DNA of 64,000 nt from Henriciella sp. (lineage in GTDB: Bacteria > Pseudomonadota > Alphaproteobacteria > Caulobacterales > Hyphomonadaceae), in contig JABSQB010000004.1 of assembly GCA_013214545.1 (NCBI GenBank), forward strand, positions 1-64,000, read 5' to 3'. The translations under genes and the position numbers were made by a program. Of this stretch, positions 26,515 to 35,244 are shown in pieces. The notes beneath the pieces were generated by a model that worked only from the letters and a program-made list of their open reading frames with translations, did not search any database and had not been told where the DNA came from. Position 1 is the stretch's first letter. Each line of letters begins with the position of its first letter.

Positions 26515-28387
26515 TCGCGGTTCGCTTTCGATTTGGGCGGCGGCGAACATAAGCGAGCAGCGCCGTCAGAGCGCCGGGGGTCATACCCTCGATCCGACCG
26601 GCCTGCCCCAAAGTCGCAGGCCGGATCAGTTCGAGTTTCGCGCGCACCTCATTGGTCAGACCGCCAACCGCCGCATAATCGAGATCGCCAGGGAGCTCCA
26701 AAGCCTCTTCGCGGCGAAGCGCTTCGACATCATCTTTCTGCCGCTCAATGTATCCGGCGTACATGGCTTCGATCTCGAGTTGGGATTTGATCGCCTGATC
26801 TAGCGCCGCCACCTCCGGGAATGCGGATTCAACATCCATCATCGTGATGCTCGGATAGGCGAGATAATCCCAGGCGCTTCGACGCTGGCCATCCTGATTG
26901 ACTTTCCATCCCAGTTTCTGGGCTTCGTTCGGAGTCATTGCGACCGATTGCATGACCGCTCGCCCGGATTTCAGCGCATCTTGTTTCACGTGAAACACAT
27001 CGGCGCGCTCCGGACCGACCAGTCCGAGATCGATCCCGCGTACCGTCAGGCGCTGATCGGCATTGTCCGATCGAAGCGACAGCCGGTATTCGGCCCGCGA
27101 CGTAAACATGCGATACGGTTCGGTGACCCCGCGGGTGACCAGATCATCTATCAAAACACCGATGTAAGCTTCGGCCCGATCAAAAAGCGCATTCGCTTCA
27201 CCGCGGCCAAAGCGCACCGCATTCAATCCAGCGACCAGGCCTTGTGCGCCCGCTTCTTCATATCCCGTGGTGCCATTGATCTGTCCGGCGAGGAAAAGTC
27301 CGGGAAGCGCTTTCACCTGAAGTCCGGAATCCAAAGCGCGCGGATCGACATAATCATATTCGATCGCATAGCCGTATTCGAGGATCTCGACCTTCTCGAG
27401 CCCTTCGATCTTGCGGATAAATTCGTCCTGAACCTCGCGCGGCAAAGATGTTGCGATGCCATTTGGGTAGACGGTTGGATCGTCCAAGCCTTCTGGTTCG
27501 AGGAAGATTTGATGGCGCGTCTTCTCGGCGAAGCGATGGATCTTGTCTTCAATCGACGGACAATAGCGAGGGCCGCGTCCGGCAATGGCACCGGAATAGA
27601 CCGCCGACTGTTTGAGATTGTCCGCAATAGTCTCGTGCGTATCAGTATTGGTGAACGTGATGCCACATGAAACCTGCGGGACTTCGATCTGGTCCGTCAG
27701 ATAAGAGAATGGGATTGGCGCCTCATCCGCGGGTTGCATTTCCAGACGATCCCAATCGATCGTCTCACCATTAAGGCGCGCGGGCGTCCCGGTTTTCAAT
27801 CGCCCCATCGGCAAATCGAGCGCGTAAAGCCGGTCCGACAAACCGATTGCTGGTTTCTCGCCAACCCGGCCGGCAGGAATTCGCTCGGCGCCGCGATGGA
27901 TGATGCCTTTAAGAAAAGTGCCGGTGGTGATGACCACAGCTTTTGCGGCATAGGCGTTTCCGGACTCGCCAATCACGCCGGCGACTTTCTTATCTTCGAC
28001 GATCAGATCTTCGACGCCGTCTTGGATCACGGTCAGATTGGCATGATGGAGGATCTCTTCCTGCATCGCCTCGCGATAGAGTTTTCGATCAATCTGCGCG
28101 CGCGGCCCCCAAACCGCAGGGCCTTTGGACCGGTTGAGCATCCGAAACTGGATGCCGGAGCGATCCGCAACCCGGCCCATCAATCCGTCGAGCGCGTCGA
28201 TCTCGCGAACCAAATGCCCCTTGCCCAATCCGCCAATCGCCGGATTGCAGGACATTTCCCCGATGGTTGAAATCTTGTGCGTGATCAGCGCCGTGCGCGC
28301 ACCCGTCCGCGCTGCCGCAGATGCCGCCTCGCATCCGGCATGGCCGCCGCCAACCACAATCACATCGAAATTCAAATCGTCTTGCAT
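26507..28387 (-). CDS. mnmG: tRNA U34 carboxymethylaminomethyl synthase subunit MnmG
   Basis: FAD-binding partner of MnmE that installs the cmnm5 group on U34 of certain tRNAs. The ATG at 28387 ([15 protein letters not shown]) is chosen; 626 aa. FAD site [19 protein letters not shown] (residues 9-27). The GidA signature [16 protein letters not shown] follows, then the catalytic-cysteine region CGITFTNT and the C-terminal MnmE-binding helices ([32 protein letters not shown]). Carries a parS site in codons reading VFHVKQ. Lies in mnmE-mnmG-rsmG order, with a 54-base gap from mnmE. Confidence 0.97.
   Translation of the reverse strand: MQDDLNFDVIVVGGGHAGCEAASAAARTGARTALITHKISTIGEMSCNPAIGGLGKGHLVREIDALDGLMGRVADRSGIQFRMLNRSKGPAVWGPRAQIDRKLYREAMQEEILHHANLTVIQDGVEDLIVEDKKVAGVIGESGNAYAAKAVVITTGTFLKGIIHRGAERIPAGRVGEKPAIGLSDRLYALDLPMGRLKTGTPARLNGETIDWDRLEMQPADEAPIPFSYLTDQIEVPQVSCGITFTNTDTHETIADNLKQSAVYSGAIAGRGPRYCPSIEDKIHRFAEKTRHQIFLEPEGLDDPTVYPNGIATSLPREVQDEFIRKIEGLEKVEILEYGYAIEYDYVDPRALDSGLQVKALPGLFLAGQINGTTGYEEAGAQGLVAGLNAVRFGRGEANALFDRAEAYIGVLIDDLVTRGVTEPYRMFTSRAEYRLSLRSDNADQRLTVRGIDLGLVGPERADVFHVKQDALKSGRAVMQSVAMTPNEAQKLGWKVNQDGQRRSAWDYLAYPSITMMDVESAFPEVAALDQAIKSQLEIEAMYAGYIERQKDDVEALRREEALELPGDLDYAAVGGLTNEVRAKLELIRPATLGQAGRIEGMTPGALTALLAYVRRRPNRKRTANA
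26982..26997. promoter_or_regulatory. parS: parS site 2 (in mnmG)
   Basis: Second perfect tgtttcacgtgaaaca, 533 bases from site 1, in the 3' half of mnmG. It reads VFHVKQ in the protein. Confidence 0.95.
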
Positions 28388-28441
28388 CGCTCGCGCCTTC
28401 ACTCGAAGGCCTCATATAATATTCAGCGCCGCAGAAACAGA

Positions 28442-29764
28442 CTATTTGCCGATACAGAAGGAAGAAAACACAGCGCCGAGCACCGACTCCGGATCAACAT
28501 GGCCCGTGAGGGTTCCGAGTTCGCGGCTCGCCAAACGCACATCTTCGGATACAAACTCGGCGCCGATTCCACTTTCGAGATGTCCGAGCGCGGACTCGAG
28601 ATGGCTCAGCGCGCGTTCAATCCCCTGGCGATGTCGGGCCCGAGTGATGATTGGTGCGCTGACATTTTGGGTGAGCGAACCCAGTCGCTCAATAATTGCT
28701 GCCTCGACTTTGTCGATCCCGGATCCATCTTTCGCGGTAATACTGAGTGTTTCACGTGAAACACTTTCTGGGTCCACCAGGTCTGACTTGTTGGAAATTA
28801 TCAGATCCCCGGGACGGACCTGGTCAGACTGGAAACTCTCGCGCGCGTCATAGAGCCAGATCCGGATGTCGGAGTCTTCGGCGGCTTTCAAAGCCCGGCG
28901 AACGCCCTCCGCCTCGACGACATCTTGGGTCTCGCGGAGTCCAGCCGTGTCAGATACCCAGACCAAATAACCGCCCATTGTAAGTCTGACTTCTACCACG
29001 TCCCGGGTCGTACCTGGTATGTCGGTGACGATCGCCGCTTCACGCCTGGCAAGTTGATTGAGGAGGGTGGATTTCCCAGCATTCGGCTTTCCCAGGATCG
29101 CGACTTTGAAGCCATCGCGGATCCGCTCGGTGATATTGCCATCGGCAAGCGCCTGAATGAGATCAGATTTGAGGACCCCAAGTTTTTCGCGAACCGGCGC
29201 ATCGACCCGTTCCGGTGCATCCTCTTCATCGGGAAAGTCGATGCTTGCCTCAAGGAGGGCCAAAGCCTCCGTCAGATCCTCGCGCCAACCCGAATAGAGA
29301 GTCTCCAGCGCGCCATCCATCTGCTTCAGCGCTTGTCCGAGTTGCGCCTCGCTTTCCGCATCGATCAAATCGGCAACCGCTTCCGCGCGGGTGAGATCGA
29401 GCTTGCCAGCTTCGAAGGCGCGGCGGGTGAATTCGCCAGGCTCTGCGATCCGGGCGCCCGCTGACATGATCGACTTGAGCGCGAGCTCGGTGATCATCCG
29501 GCCGCCATGCAGGGTGATTTCGAGTGTGTCTTCGCCGGTATAGCTCGCCGGCCCCGGCATAAAGATGGCGAGACCTGAATCGATCAGGTCTCCGTCCTCG
29601 GAATGAAGGTCCACGAGGGTTGCGTGGCGGGGCTTCAGCTTGGCGACTGAAAGCCTGCGTTCTGTAATATCTATTACAGCTGGACCAGACATCCGGATGA
29701 CGGAAATCGCCGCGGGTGGCAGGCCGCTCGCCAGAGCACAGATCGTGTCCCGGCGGATGGCCAT
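28442..29764 (-). CDS. mnmE: tRNA modification GTPase MnmE
   Basis: GTPase partner of MnmG, 440 aa. N-terminal folate-binding domain (TICALASGLPPAAISVIRMSG; TGEDTLEITLHGG). A helical domain follows, then the G domain with AILGKPNAGKSTLLN (G1, about residues 218-232), DIPGTTRDVVE (G2), DTAGLRET (G3) and ISNKSDL (G4). It ends in FCIGK, the invariant C-terminal cysteine motif. Contains the third parS inside the G-domain region, as VSRETL. Starts 2 bases after the rho stop, so they are cotranscribed. Confidence 0.97.
   Translation of the reverse strand: MAIRRDTICALASGLPPAAISVIRMSGPAVIDITERRLSVAKLKPRHATLVDLHSEDGDLIDSGLAIFMPGPASYTGEDTLEITLHGGRMITELALKSIMSAGARIAEPGEFTRRAFEAGKLDLTRAEAVADLIDAESEAQLGQALKQMDGALETLYSGWREDLTEALALLEASIDFPDEEDAPERVDAPVREKLGVLKSDLIQALADGNITERIRDGFKVAILGKPNAGKSTLLNQLARREAAIVTDIPGTTRDVVEVRLTMGGYLVWVSDTAGLRETQDVVEAEGVRRALKAAEDSDIRIWLYDARESFQSDQVRPGDLIISNKSDLVDPESVSRETLSITAKDGSGIDKVEAAIIERLGSLTQNVSAPIITRARHRQGIERALSHLESALGHLESGIGAEFVSEDVRLASRELGTLTGHVDPESVLGAVFSSFCIGK
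28748..28763. promoter_or_regulatory. parS: parS site 3 (in mnmE)
   Basis: Third perfect tgtttcacgtgaaaca, 1766 bases from site 2 and about 4 kb from the putative oriC. Encodes VSRETL within the MnmE GTPase domain. Confidence 0.95.
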
Positions 29765-29766
29765 GC

Positions 29767-31062
29767 TTAGTTTTTCATTGCCTCGAAGAACTCGTCATTC
29801 GTCTTCGTTTGCTTGAGTTTATCAAGCAGGAAGTCGATGGCGTCCGAGGTGCCCATTGGATTCAGAATACGGCGCAGAACGTAAATTTTCTGGAGCTGAG
29901 CCTTGTCCGTAATCAGTTCTTCTTTCCGCGTGCCTGACTTCATGATGTCGATCGCCGGGAAGGTTCGCTTGTCGGCGACTTTCCGATCAAGAACGATTTC
30001 AGAGTTACCGGTGCCTTTGAATTCCTCGAAGATCACTTCGTCCATCCGCGAACCCGTATCAATCAGCGCCGTAGCGACAATCGTCAGTGACCCGCCATTT
30101 TCGACATTCCGCGCGGCGCCGAAGAATCGTTTCGGACGTTGCAGCGCGTTCGCGTCGACACCACCGGTCAGAACTTTACCGGAGCTTGGAACCGTCGTGT
30201 TGTACGCGCGGCCGAGGCGGGTGATCGAGTCGAGCAGAATGACAACATCGCGGCCATGTTCGACCAAGCGTTTCGCTTTTTCGATGACCATGTCGGCGAC
30301 CGCAACGTGGCGGGAAGCCGGTTCGTCGAAAGTCGAAGAAATGACTTCGCCCTTCACCGACCGCTTCATATCGGTCACCTCTTCCGGGCGTTCATCGATG
30401 AGCAGAACCAGGAGGTAACATTCTGGGTGGTTCTCTTCGATCGCCGCAGCAATATTCTGGAGGAGCACGGTCTTACCGGTTCGCGGCGGCGCCACGATCA
30501 GGGCGCGCTGACCTTTACCGATTGGCGAAACAATATCGATGACACGGCCTGATCGATCCTTCTTGGTTGGATCCTGGCTCTCCATAAGGAGGCGTTCTTC
30601 CGGATAAAGCGGGGTCAGATTGTCGAAATGAACTTTCTGCCGGGCTTTCTCTGGGTCCTCGAAATTGATCGAGCTTACATCTGTGAGGGCAAAATAGCGT
30701 TCATTCTCGCCAGGTTCGGCAATTGGACCCTCGACCGTATCACCGGTCTTGAGGCCGGCCTTCTTCAGAACCTTCGGGCTGACATAAATATCATCCGGTC
30801 CGGCGAGGTAATTGGATTCCGGCGAGCGCAGGAAGCCAAATCCATCAGGAAGAACTTCGACCACGCCGCGGCCAATAATCTGAACTTCCTGCTCCGCCAG
30901 TTCTTTCAGGATGGCGAACAGCATGTCTTGCGTCCGCAATGAGGACGCGTTCTCAACCTCAAGCATCTCTGCATAGGCGAGCAGTTCAGTGGGAGACTTT
31001 GCTTTCAGTTCGCGCAGATAGACTTCGGACGGAAGATCGATTTCGGGTGCAGTATCAGGCAT
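29767..31062 (-). CDS. rho: Transcription termination factor Rho
   Basis: 431-aa hexameric RNA helicase ending Rho-dependent transcripts. N-terminal helix bundle [19 protein letters not shown], then the cold-shock-like RNA-binding fold ([30 protein letters not shown]). Walker A is [11 protein letters not shown] (about residues 192-202); Walker B is [17 protein letters not shown]. The Q-loop and R-loop regions follow ([20 protein letters not shown]), and it ends in [14 protein letters not shown]. Full length with no insertions. Follows hemJ by 129 bases, which gives room for its own promoter and leader. Confidence 0.97.
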   Translation of the reverse strand: MPDTAPEIDLPSEVYLRELKAKSPTELLAYAEMLEVENASSLRTQDMLFAILKELAEQEVQIIGRGVVEVLPDGFGFLRSPESNYLAGPDDIYVSPKVLKKAGLKTGDTVEGPIAEPGENERYFALTDVSSINFEDPEKARQKVHFDNLTPLYPEERLLMESQDPTKKDRSGRVIDIVSPIGKGQRALIVAPPRTGKTVLLQNIAAAIEENHPECYLLVLLIDERPEEVTDMKRSVKGEVISSTFDEPASRHVAVADMVIEKAKRLVEHGRDVVILLDSITRLGRAYNTTVPSSGKVLTGGVDANALQRPKRFFGAARNVENGGSLTIVATALIDTGSRMDEVIFEEFKGTGNSEIVLDRKVADKRTFPAIDIMKSGTRKEELITDKAQLQKIYVLRRILNPMGTSDAIDFLLDKLKQTKTNDEFFEAMKN

Positions 31063-31191
31063 AGGGTGCCGGGTTCCAGATTTTCAAAAATGGGAAAGTG
31101 TGGACTTGAAAAAGGTCCGCGCGCCGGACGGCGACTTCCTCCGCATATGCGCATAAGCGACGCCGCGGTCAAGGGCGGCAACTGTGAAGGC

Positions 31192-31623
31192 TTAGAAAGG
31201 TTTCCCCACCGCGAGGATGACGACACCAATCATGATCAGGAACGGCACTTCATTCAGCATCTTCAGAGTCTTCGATGTCGGCGCCACGTCACCTCGATCA
31301 ATTTTCTTACCCATTGAGATGAAATAGCCGTGCAATCCACTGAGGATCAAAACCAGGACTAGCTTGGTGTGCATCCAGCCCTGACTGAGCAGACTCTGGT
31401 TGAGATAAAGCATGGTCAGGCCCAGCACCCAGACCAGGATCAGCGCTGGATTGAGAATGATCTTTCGCAAGCGATTCGACGCATCCTTCATTGTCTCGAA
31501 CAATTCATCGCCCGGTTTTGAGCTGAGCTGATGCAGTTTGTAGCGCGGATAGATGAGAAGACCCGCCATCAAAGCGATGACGAAAATGATGTGCGCGGCC
31601 TGGACCCAGAGATAAAGCGTCAT
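31192..31623 (-). CDS. hemJ: Protoporphyrinogen oxidase HemJ
   Basis: 143-aa integral membrane protein of the HemJ (CopD-like, UPF0093) family, which oxidises protoporphyrinogen IX to protoporphyrin IX. Four hydrophobic helices. The N-terminal WVQAAHIIFVIALMAGLLIYPR carries the conserved His (residue 11). The block SNRLRKIILNPALILVWVLGL follows, then GWMHTKLVLVLILSGLHGY with a conserved Lys. Its ATG abuts the hemE stop directly, and both belong to heme synthesis, so they are coupled. Confidence 0.92.
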   Translation of the reverse strand: MTLYLWVQAAHIIFVIALMAGLLIYPRYKLHQLSSKPGDELFETMKDASNRLRKIILNPALILVWVLGLTMLYLNQSLLSQGWMHTKLVLVLILSGLHGYFISMGKKIDRGDVAPTSKTLKMLNEVPFLIMIGVVILAVGKPF

Positions 31624-32667
31624 CTAAGTCGCCCCCTCGCGCACCAGTTCGACCACCCGCTCGACATGCGCAATCGGAGTTTCCGGTCGGACACCATGCC
31701 CGAGATTAAATATGTGTGGTCGCCCGGAATAGGCTTGCAACAGTTCTCGCACGCGCGCGTCCATGGCGTCGCCACCTGCGATGAGAAGCAAGGGATCGAG
31801 ATGACCTTGCACCGCCATCGTATTCGGTACAGCCCCGGCGACATGTGCCGGGTTTATTGCTGTATCGAGGCCAACGCCATTGACTGCCACTTGTGACGTA
31901 TACGCTTCGAGCATGGTCGCTGCTCCGCGAGGAAATCCAATGATTGGCACGGTTATGTCCATCTCGCGCAATCGATTGACCAAGCGTGCGTTTGGCTCAA
32001 CCACCAATGATTGGAATAGATCAGATGGCAGGCCTTCGGCCCAGGATTCGAAAATCATCAAAGCATCGGCGCCGGCTTTGACTTGTTCCGACAGATATTG
32101 AGCGCTCGCCTCGATCAGCAGATCCAGGAGCTTATTCATCAGGTCTGCATTGGTGTAAGCCCAGCTTCGCGCCGTGCTCTTATCGGTGCCACCTCGACCT
32201 TCAATTGCGTAAAGCGCAACCGTCCAGGGCGCGCCGCAAAATCCGATCAGCGCTTTATTACTATCTAGCTTAGACCGCACCCGGTCGACGGTTTCATAGA
32301 CAGGGGACAGGCGTTGAACCGCCTTTTCCATAGGCACCCGGTTGAGATCGCTCTCATCATTCACAGTTTCGACGATAGGTCCCACGCCCTTTTCGAACCG
32401 AACATCTAGACCAATGGCATCCAAGATCAGCAATATGTCAGCGAAAAGGATGGCGGCATCCATGTCATATCGCCGGATCGGTTGAAGCGTTGCTTCAGCT
32501 GCCATTGAGGGAGAATAGCAAAAATCGAGAAAGTCTTTCGCCTGGGCTCTCAGCTCCAGATATTCAGGCAGATGCCGCCCGGCTTGTCGCATCATCCAGA
32601 TGGGAACTGGGGACGAAGGGGTGCCAGAAAGAACTTGTAGAAAACGTGACGAAGGAGTCTCAGCCAT
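31624..32667 (-). CDS. hemE: Uroporphyrinogen decarboxylase
   Basis: 347-aa cytosolic enzyme turning uroporphyrinogen III into coproporphyrinogen III. The ATG at 32667 (MAETPSSRFLQVL) is chosen over a TTG at 32685. Signatures: PIWMMRQAGRHLPEYLELR (URO-D signature 1), AAILFADILLILDAIGLDVRFEKGVGP (catalytic Asp region), GFCGAPWTVALYAIEGRG (signature 2) and NLGHGVRPETP. First gene leftward from the putative origin; hemE beside oriC is the known Caulobacter arrangement. Confidence 0.97.
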   Translation of the reverse strand: MAETPSSRFLQVLSGTPSSPVPIWMMRQAGRHLPEYLELRAQAKDFLDFCYSPSMAAEATLQPIRRYDMDAAILFADILLILDAIGLDVRFEKGVGPIVETVNDESDLNRVPMEKAVQRLSPVYETVDRVRSKLDSNKALIGFCGAPWTVALYAIEGRGGTDKSTARSWAYTNADLMNKLLDLLIEASAQYLSEQVKAGADALMIFESWAEGLPSDLFQSLVVEPNARLVNRLREMDITVPIIGFPRGAATMLEAYTSQVAVNGVGLDTAINPAHVAGAVPNTMAVQGHLDPLLLIAGGDAMDARVRELLQAYSGRPHIFNLGHGVRPETPIAHVERVVELVREGAT

Positions 32668-32789
32668 AAGAAATTTCAAACCCAAAACCTAATTCGAGAC
32701 GACTTATCATTATTAAGGCAGGAGTCTCGTGGAAAACATCAGATGAGGTCATTTGTCCCTATAAATTCCACAGCCTGTCCCCAGCTCTG

Positions 32790-32845
32790 TGCAAAGTTAA
32801 CGCTTTATTAACGGACTGAAAAAATTGTAAATAATTGGTTAACCA
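32790..32845. other. AT-rich candidate unwinding element
   Basis: The AT-richest part of the putative oriC, containing TTAACGCTTTATTAA and an A-run followed by ttgtaaataattggttaa. It overlaps both CtrA-type boxes, so a bound regulator could block opening. Confidence 0.6.
32797..32811. promoter_or_regulatory. CtrA box in oriC
   Basis: ttaa-cgcttta-ttaa is a perfect TTAA-N7-TTAA, the full consensus for the cell-cycle response regulator CtrA, which silences oriC in Caulobacter. Confidence 0.75.
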
Positions 32846-32853
32846 AGGGTTGA
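32839..32853. promoter_or_regulatory. Second, one-mismatch CtrA box in oriC
   Basis: ttaa-ccaaggg-ttga matches TTAA-N7-TTAA at seven of eight fixed positions and lies 42 bases (four helical turns) from the first box. Confidence 0.55.
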
Positions 32854-32883
32854 AACGGATGTCTGGAACAGGCTGGAAACGAC

Positions 32884-32926
32884 CAGAGTCAGATTCGTTC
32901 ACTTGTGCGATTCAGAGTCGGATTCG
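32884..32926. repeat. Two 14-mer direct repeats packed with GANTC sites
   Basis: cagagtcagattcg (32884-32897) and cagagtcggattcg (32913-32926) differ at one base and start 29 bases apart. With the bases between them they give five GANTC sites (32886, 32892, 32909, 32915, 32921), the target of the CcrM cell-cycle methyltransferase. Confidence 0.75.
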
Positions 32927-32939
32927 GATCACAAACCAC

Positions 32940-32959
32940 CTATCCACAATTCATCCACA
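32940..32959 (+). promoter_or_regulatory. Tandem DnaA-like boxes
   Basis: ctatccaca (32940-32948) and tcatccaca (32951-32959) each match the DnaA consensus TTATCCACA at eight of nine positions. They start 11 bases apart, on the same face of the helix. The second also resembles the Caulobacter weak 'G-box' (TGATCCACA). Confidence 0.7.
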
Positions 32960-33011
32960 GGGCTTGTCGAATTCATGTCCTTCCGGCACAGGACATGTGA
33001 ATTAAATCAGG

Positions 33012-33842
33012 ATGATCATGCGGCTCTCTATCTATTTCAATGTGCATCTGGTCTCTGACTCGACGGGCGAGACTCTGAATGCGGTGATGCGGGCGGCAGC
33101 TGCGCAATTCGATCGAACGATTCCGCTTGAACACAATTACTATCTGGTCAGGTCTGAGCGGCAGCTCGATCGTGTCATGGCCGAGATTGAAGCGGCTCCC
33201 GGTGTGGTCTGGTACACGATCTCGGACGACAATTTACGGCGGAAGCTGGAGCAGTTTTGCGGTCAGCGCGGGATCCAGACTCTGCCCGTGCTTGATCCGT
33301 CTATCCATATGCTGTCGCGCCATCTCGGGATTGCCGCGAGCGAAAAGATAGCCAGCCAGCACGCCCTGAACGAAGACTATTTCAAACGCATTTCGGCCAT
33401 CGATTTCGCCCTCAACCATGATGATGGCCAGAACGTCACCGGATTGGTCGATGCAGACGTAGTCTTGTTAGGCGTGAGCCGGACATCAAAAACACCGACT
33501 TGTGTCTATCTCGCCAATCGCGGCGTCAAAGCCGGAAACATTCCACTGGTCCCCGGAATTCCATTGCCGGGCCTGGTTGAGGAATTGAAACATCCCATGG
33601 TGGTCGGATTAAAGATCGGTGTGGAACGATTGCTTCAAATTCGCAGCCAGCGATTGATGTCGCTGAATGAGCAAACGAAAACCGACTATGTCGATGAAGA
33701 AGCAGTCCGCGCGGAAGTGACGGAAGCCAGCCGTCTGTTCCAGCGTAATAAGTGGCCCGTCATCGACGTCTCTCGCCGCAGTGTTGAAGAAACAGCTGCC
33801 GCGATTCTGAACAAGTTGAATGAACGCCGGGGCTTTGTCTGA
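33012..33842 (+). CDS. ppsR: PEP synthase/pyruvate phosphate dikinase regulatory protein (DUF299)
   Basis: 276-aa bifunctional ADP-dependent kinase and Pi-dependent phosphorylase that switches PEP synthase or PPDK off and on. Motifs: FNVHLVSDSTGETLNAVMRAA at the N-terminus, LDPSIHMLSRHLG, and the P-loop-like GVSRTSKTPT (residues 154-163). ANRGVKAGNIPLVPGI and RAEVTEASRLFQRNKWPVIDVSRRSVEETAA close the protein. First gene rightward of the putative origin, orthologous to the Caulobacter gene flanking oriC. Whether the target here is PPDK or PpsA cannot be told from the window. Its last base is the first base of maf. Confidence 0.93.
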   Translation: MIMRLSIYFNVHLVSDSTGETLNAVMRAAAAQFDRTIPLEHNYYLVRSERQLDRVMAEIEAAPGVVWYTISDDNLRRKLEQFCGQRGIQTLPVLDPSIHMLSRHLGIAASEKIASQHALNEDYFKRISAIDFALNHDDGQNVTGLVDADVVLLGVSRTSKTPTCVYLANRGVKAGNIPLVPGIPLPGLVEELKHPMVVGLKIGVERLLQIRSQRLMSLNEQTKTDYVDEEAVRAEVTEASRLFQRNKWPVIDVSRRSVEETAAAILNKLNERRGFV

Positions 33843-34435
33843 TGACGGACGTCATTCTAGCTTCCGGCAGCGCCAGTCGGCGCGCCCTCCTTTCTGGCGC
33901 TGGTGTTGAAGCGGTATCGATCAAACCGAATGTTGACGAAGACGCTGCGAAAGCTGCGATGCGCGCTGATGGTATGAGCGTGCGCGATCAGGCCATGCAA
34001 CTCGCGGAAATGAAAGCCGTCAAAGTCTCCCGCACGAATCCGGGCCTGGTCATTGGCGGCGATCAAATGCTCAATCTGGACGGCGAAGCGTTCGACAAAC
34101 CAAACAATCTCGATGCCGCAAGAGACCATTTGCGCAAGCTTTCAGGTAAATCTCACCACCTTGAAACAGCGATCGTCATTGCGGAATATGGCGAACCGGT
34201 GTGGCGACATCTGGCTCGCCCCAAACTGTCGGTCCGTACACTGAGTAATGAGTTTGTTGACGCTTATGTTCAGGCTTGCGGCGATGCCCTCCTGTCGACA
34301 GTTGGCGCCTACCAGCTTGAAGGGCGCGGGGCGCAGATCTTCACGCAAATAGAGGGCGATTATTTCTCAATCCTCGGCCTGCCATTGCTGCCATTGCTCG
34401 ACTATCTACGAGTGCGAGGAGTGTTGATGTCATGA
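33842..34435 (+). CDS. maf: Maf-like nucleoside triphosphate pyrophosphatase
   Basis: 197-aa house-cleaning enzyme that hydrolyses modified nucleotides (YceF branch m7GTP, YhdE branch dTTP/UTP). The signature ILASGSASRRALLSGAG opens the protein. GLVIGGDQMLNLDGEAFDKP carries the catalytic aspartate, and CGDALLSTVGAYQLEGRGAQIF, then GDYFSILGLPLLPL, complete the Maf fold. Start overlaps ppsR by one base and the end overlaps aroE (ATGA), showing a tightly coupled operon. Confidence 0.9.
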   Translation: MTDVILASGSASRRALLSGAGVEAVSIKPNVDEDAAKAAMRADGMSVRDQAMQLAEMKAVKVSRTNPGLVIGGDQMLNLDGEAFDKPNNLDAARDHLRKLSGKSHHLETAIVIAEYGEPVWRHLARPKLSVRTLSNEFVDAYVQACGDALLSTVGAYQLEGRGAQIFTQIEGDYFSILGLPLLPLLDYLRVRGVLMS

Positions 34436-35244
34436 CCAAGCTGCTCGGGGTGATTGGAGATCCGATCGCGCACTCTCTTTCCCCATTAATACATAATGGC
34501 TGGCTTAGAGACATGGGCTTCAATGCAACCTATGAAGCGATGCATGTGCCGGCTGGCGAATTCCATAATGCTCTGAAAACCCTGGAAAAGCGGGATTGTC
34601 TGGGGGTTAATGTCACCCTGCCGCACAAGGCTGCTGCGCTAGCTGAGGCAAGCGAAGCGAGTGAGTCGGCGGAGAAGATTGCTGCGGCGAACACGCTCAT
34701 TCATTTGGGCGATGGATCATGGCGCGCAGATAATACAGACGCGCCGGGATTCATCGAGGCCTTGGGCGGACTAAACCCACACGAAGATCGTGTCCTCCTC
34801 CTCGGGGCTGGTGGATCTGCCAGAGCGATCGTACACGCCCTATCTGTATACGGAATAAATCTAGTAATCCTTAATCGAACGGCATCAAGGGCAAGAGATC
34901 TCGCGGAACAACTCGGCACCTCCGATACCCAGTCCGACAACATTATTCAGTATAAAGACTATATCGAAACTGCAACAATCGTCATCAATACAACCAGTAT
35001 GGGCCATCACGGAGCCGTGCTCGATTTACCGGACGGTTCTGATCGTTTGTTCTTCGACATATCCTACGGCAAGATTTCGGAGCCGCAGCTAAACCATGCC
35101 GCGGATCGTGGGTGGCGCGTCAAAGACGGTTTGACCATGTTGGTGGCGCAAGCCGCTTTCAGTTTTGAAATCTGGTTCGGCGAGCTGCCGGACATGGCGA
35201 CCGGTTTGAAACGGTGCAGAGCAGCTTTGGAGGCAGCATCATGA
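34432..35244 (+). CDS. aroE: Shikimate dehydrogenase
   Basis: 270-aa NADPH enzyme converting 3-dehydroshikimate to shikimate. Substrate-binding DPIAHSLSPLIHN (residues 12-24), catalytic Lys in GVNVTLPHKAAAL, NTDAPGF with the catalytic Asp, nucleotide site LLLGAGGSARAIVHAL, and NTTSMG. All expected motifs are present. The 5' end overlaps the maf stop by 4 bases and the 3' end overlaps coaE by 4 bases. Confidence 0.96.
   Translation: MTKLLGVIGDPIAHSLSPLIHNGWLRDMGFNATYEAMHVPAGEFHNALKTLEKRDCLGVNVTLPHKAAALAEASEASESAEKIAAANTLIHLGDGSWRADNTDAPGFIEALGGLNPHEDRVLLLGAGGSARAIVHALSVYGINLVILNRTASRARDLAEQLGTSDTQSDNIIQYKDYIETATIVINTTSMGHHGAVLDLPDGSDRLFFDISYGKISEPQLNHAADRGWRVKDGLTMLVAQAAFSFEIWFGELPDMATGLKRCRAALEAAS

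Larger units (their letters stand above)
32668..33011. other. oriC: Putative chromosomal replication origin oriC
   Basis: A 344-base non-coding gap between hemE and ppsR, which is also where the Caulobacter crescentus origin lies. It holds a CtrA box and a near-CtrA box, an AT-rich block suitable for unwinding, five GANTC methylation sites in 40 bases within a repeated 14-mer, and two DnaA-like boxes one helical turn apart. Genes on both sides point away from it, and parABS is less than 9 kb away. The left part (32700-32790) shows no further recognisable element beyond a GANTC site and a weak box. Promoters for hemE and ppsR must also lie here. No GC-skew calculation was possible. Confidence 0.85.

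Noticed and set aside
26948-27670. 240-codon plus-strand frame inside mnmG
   Set aside because: Antisense to intact MnmG motifs; no independent support.
32764-32772. aattccaca as a third DnaA box
   Set aside because: Only six of nine positions match; too weak to list.
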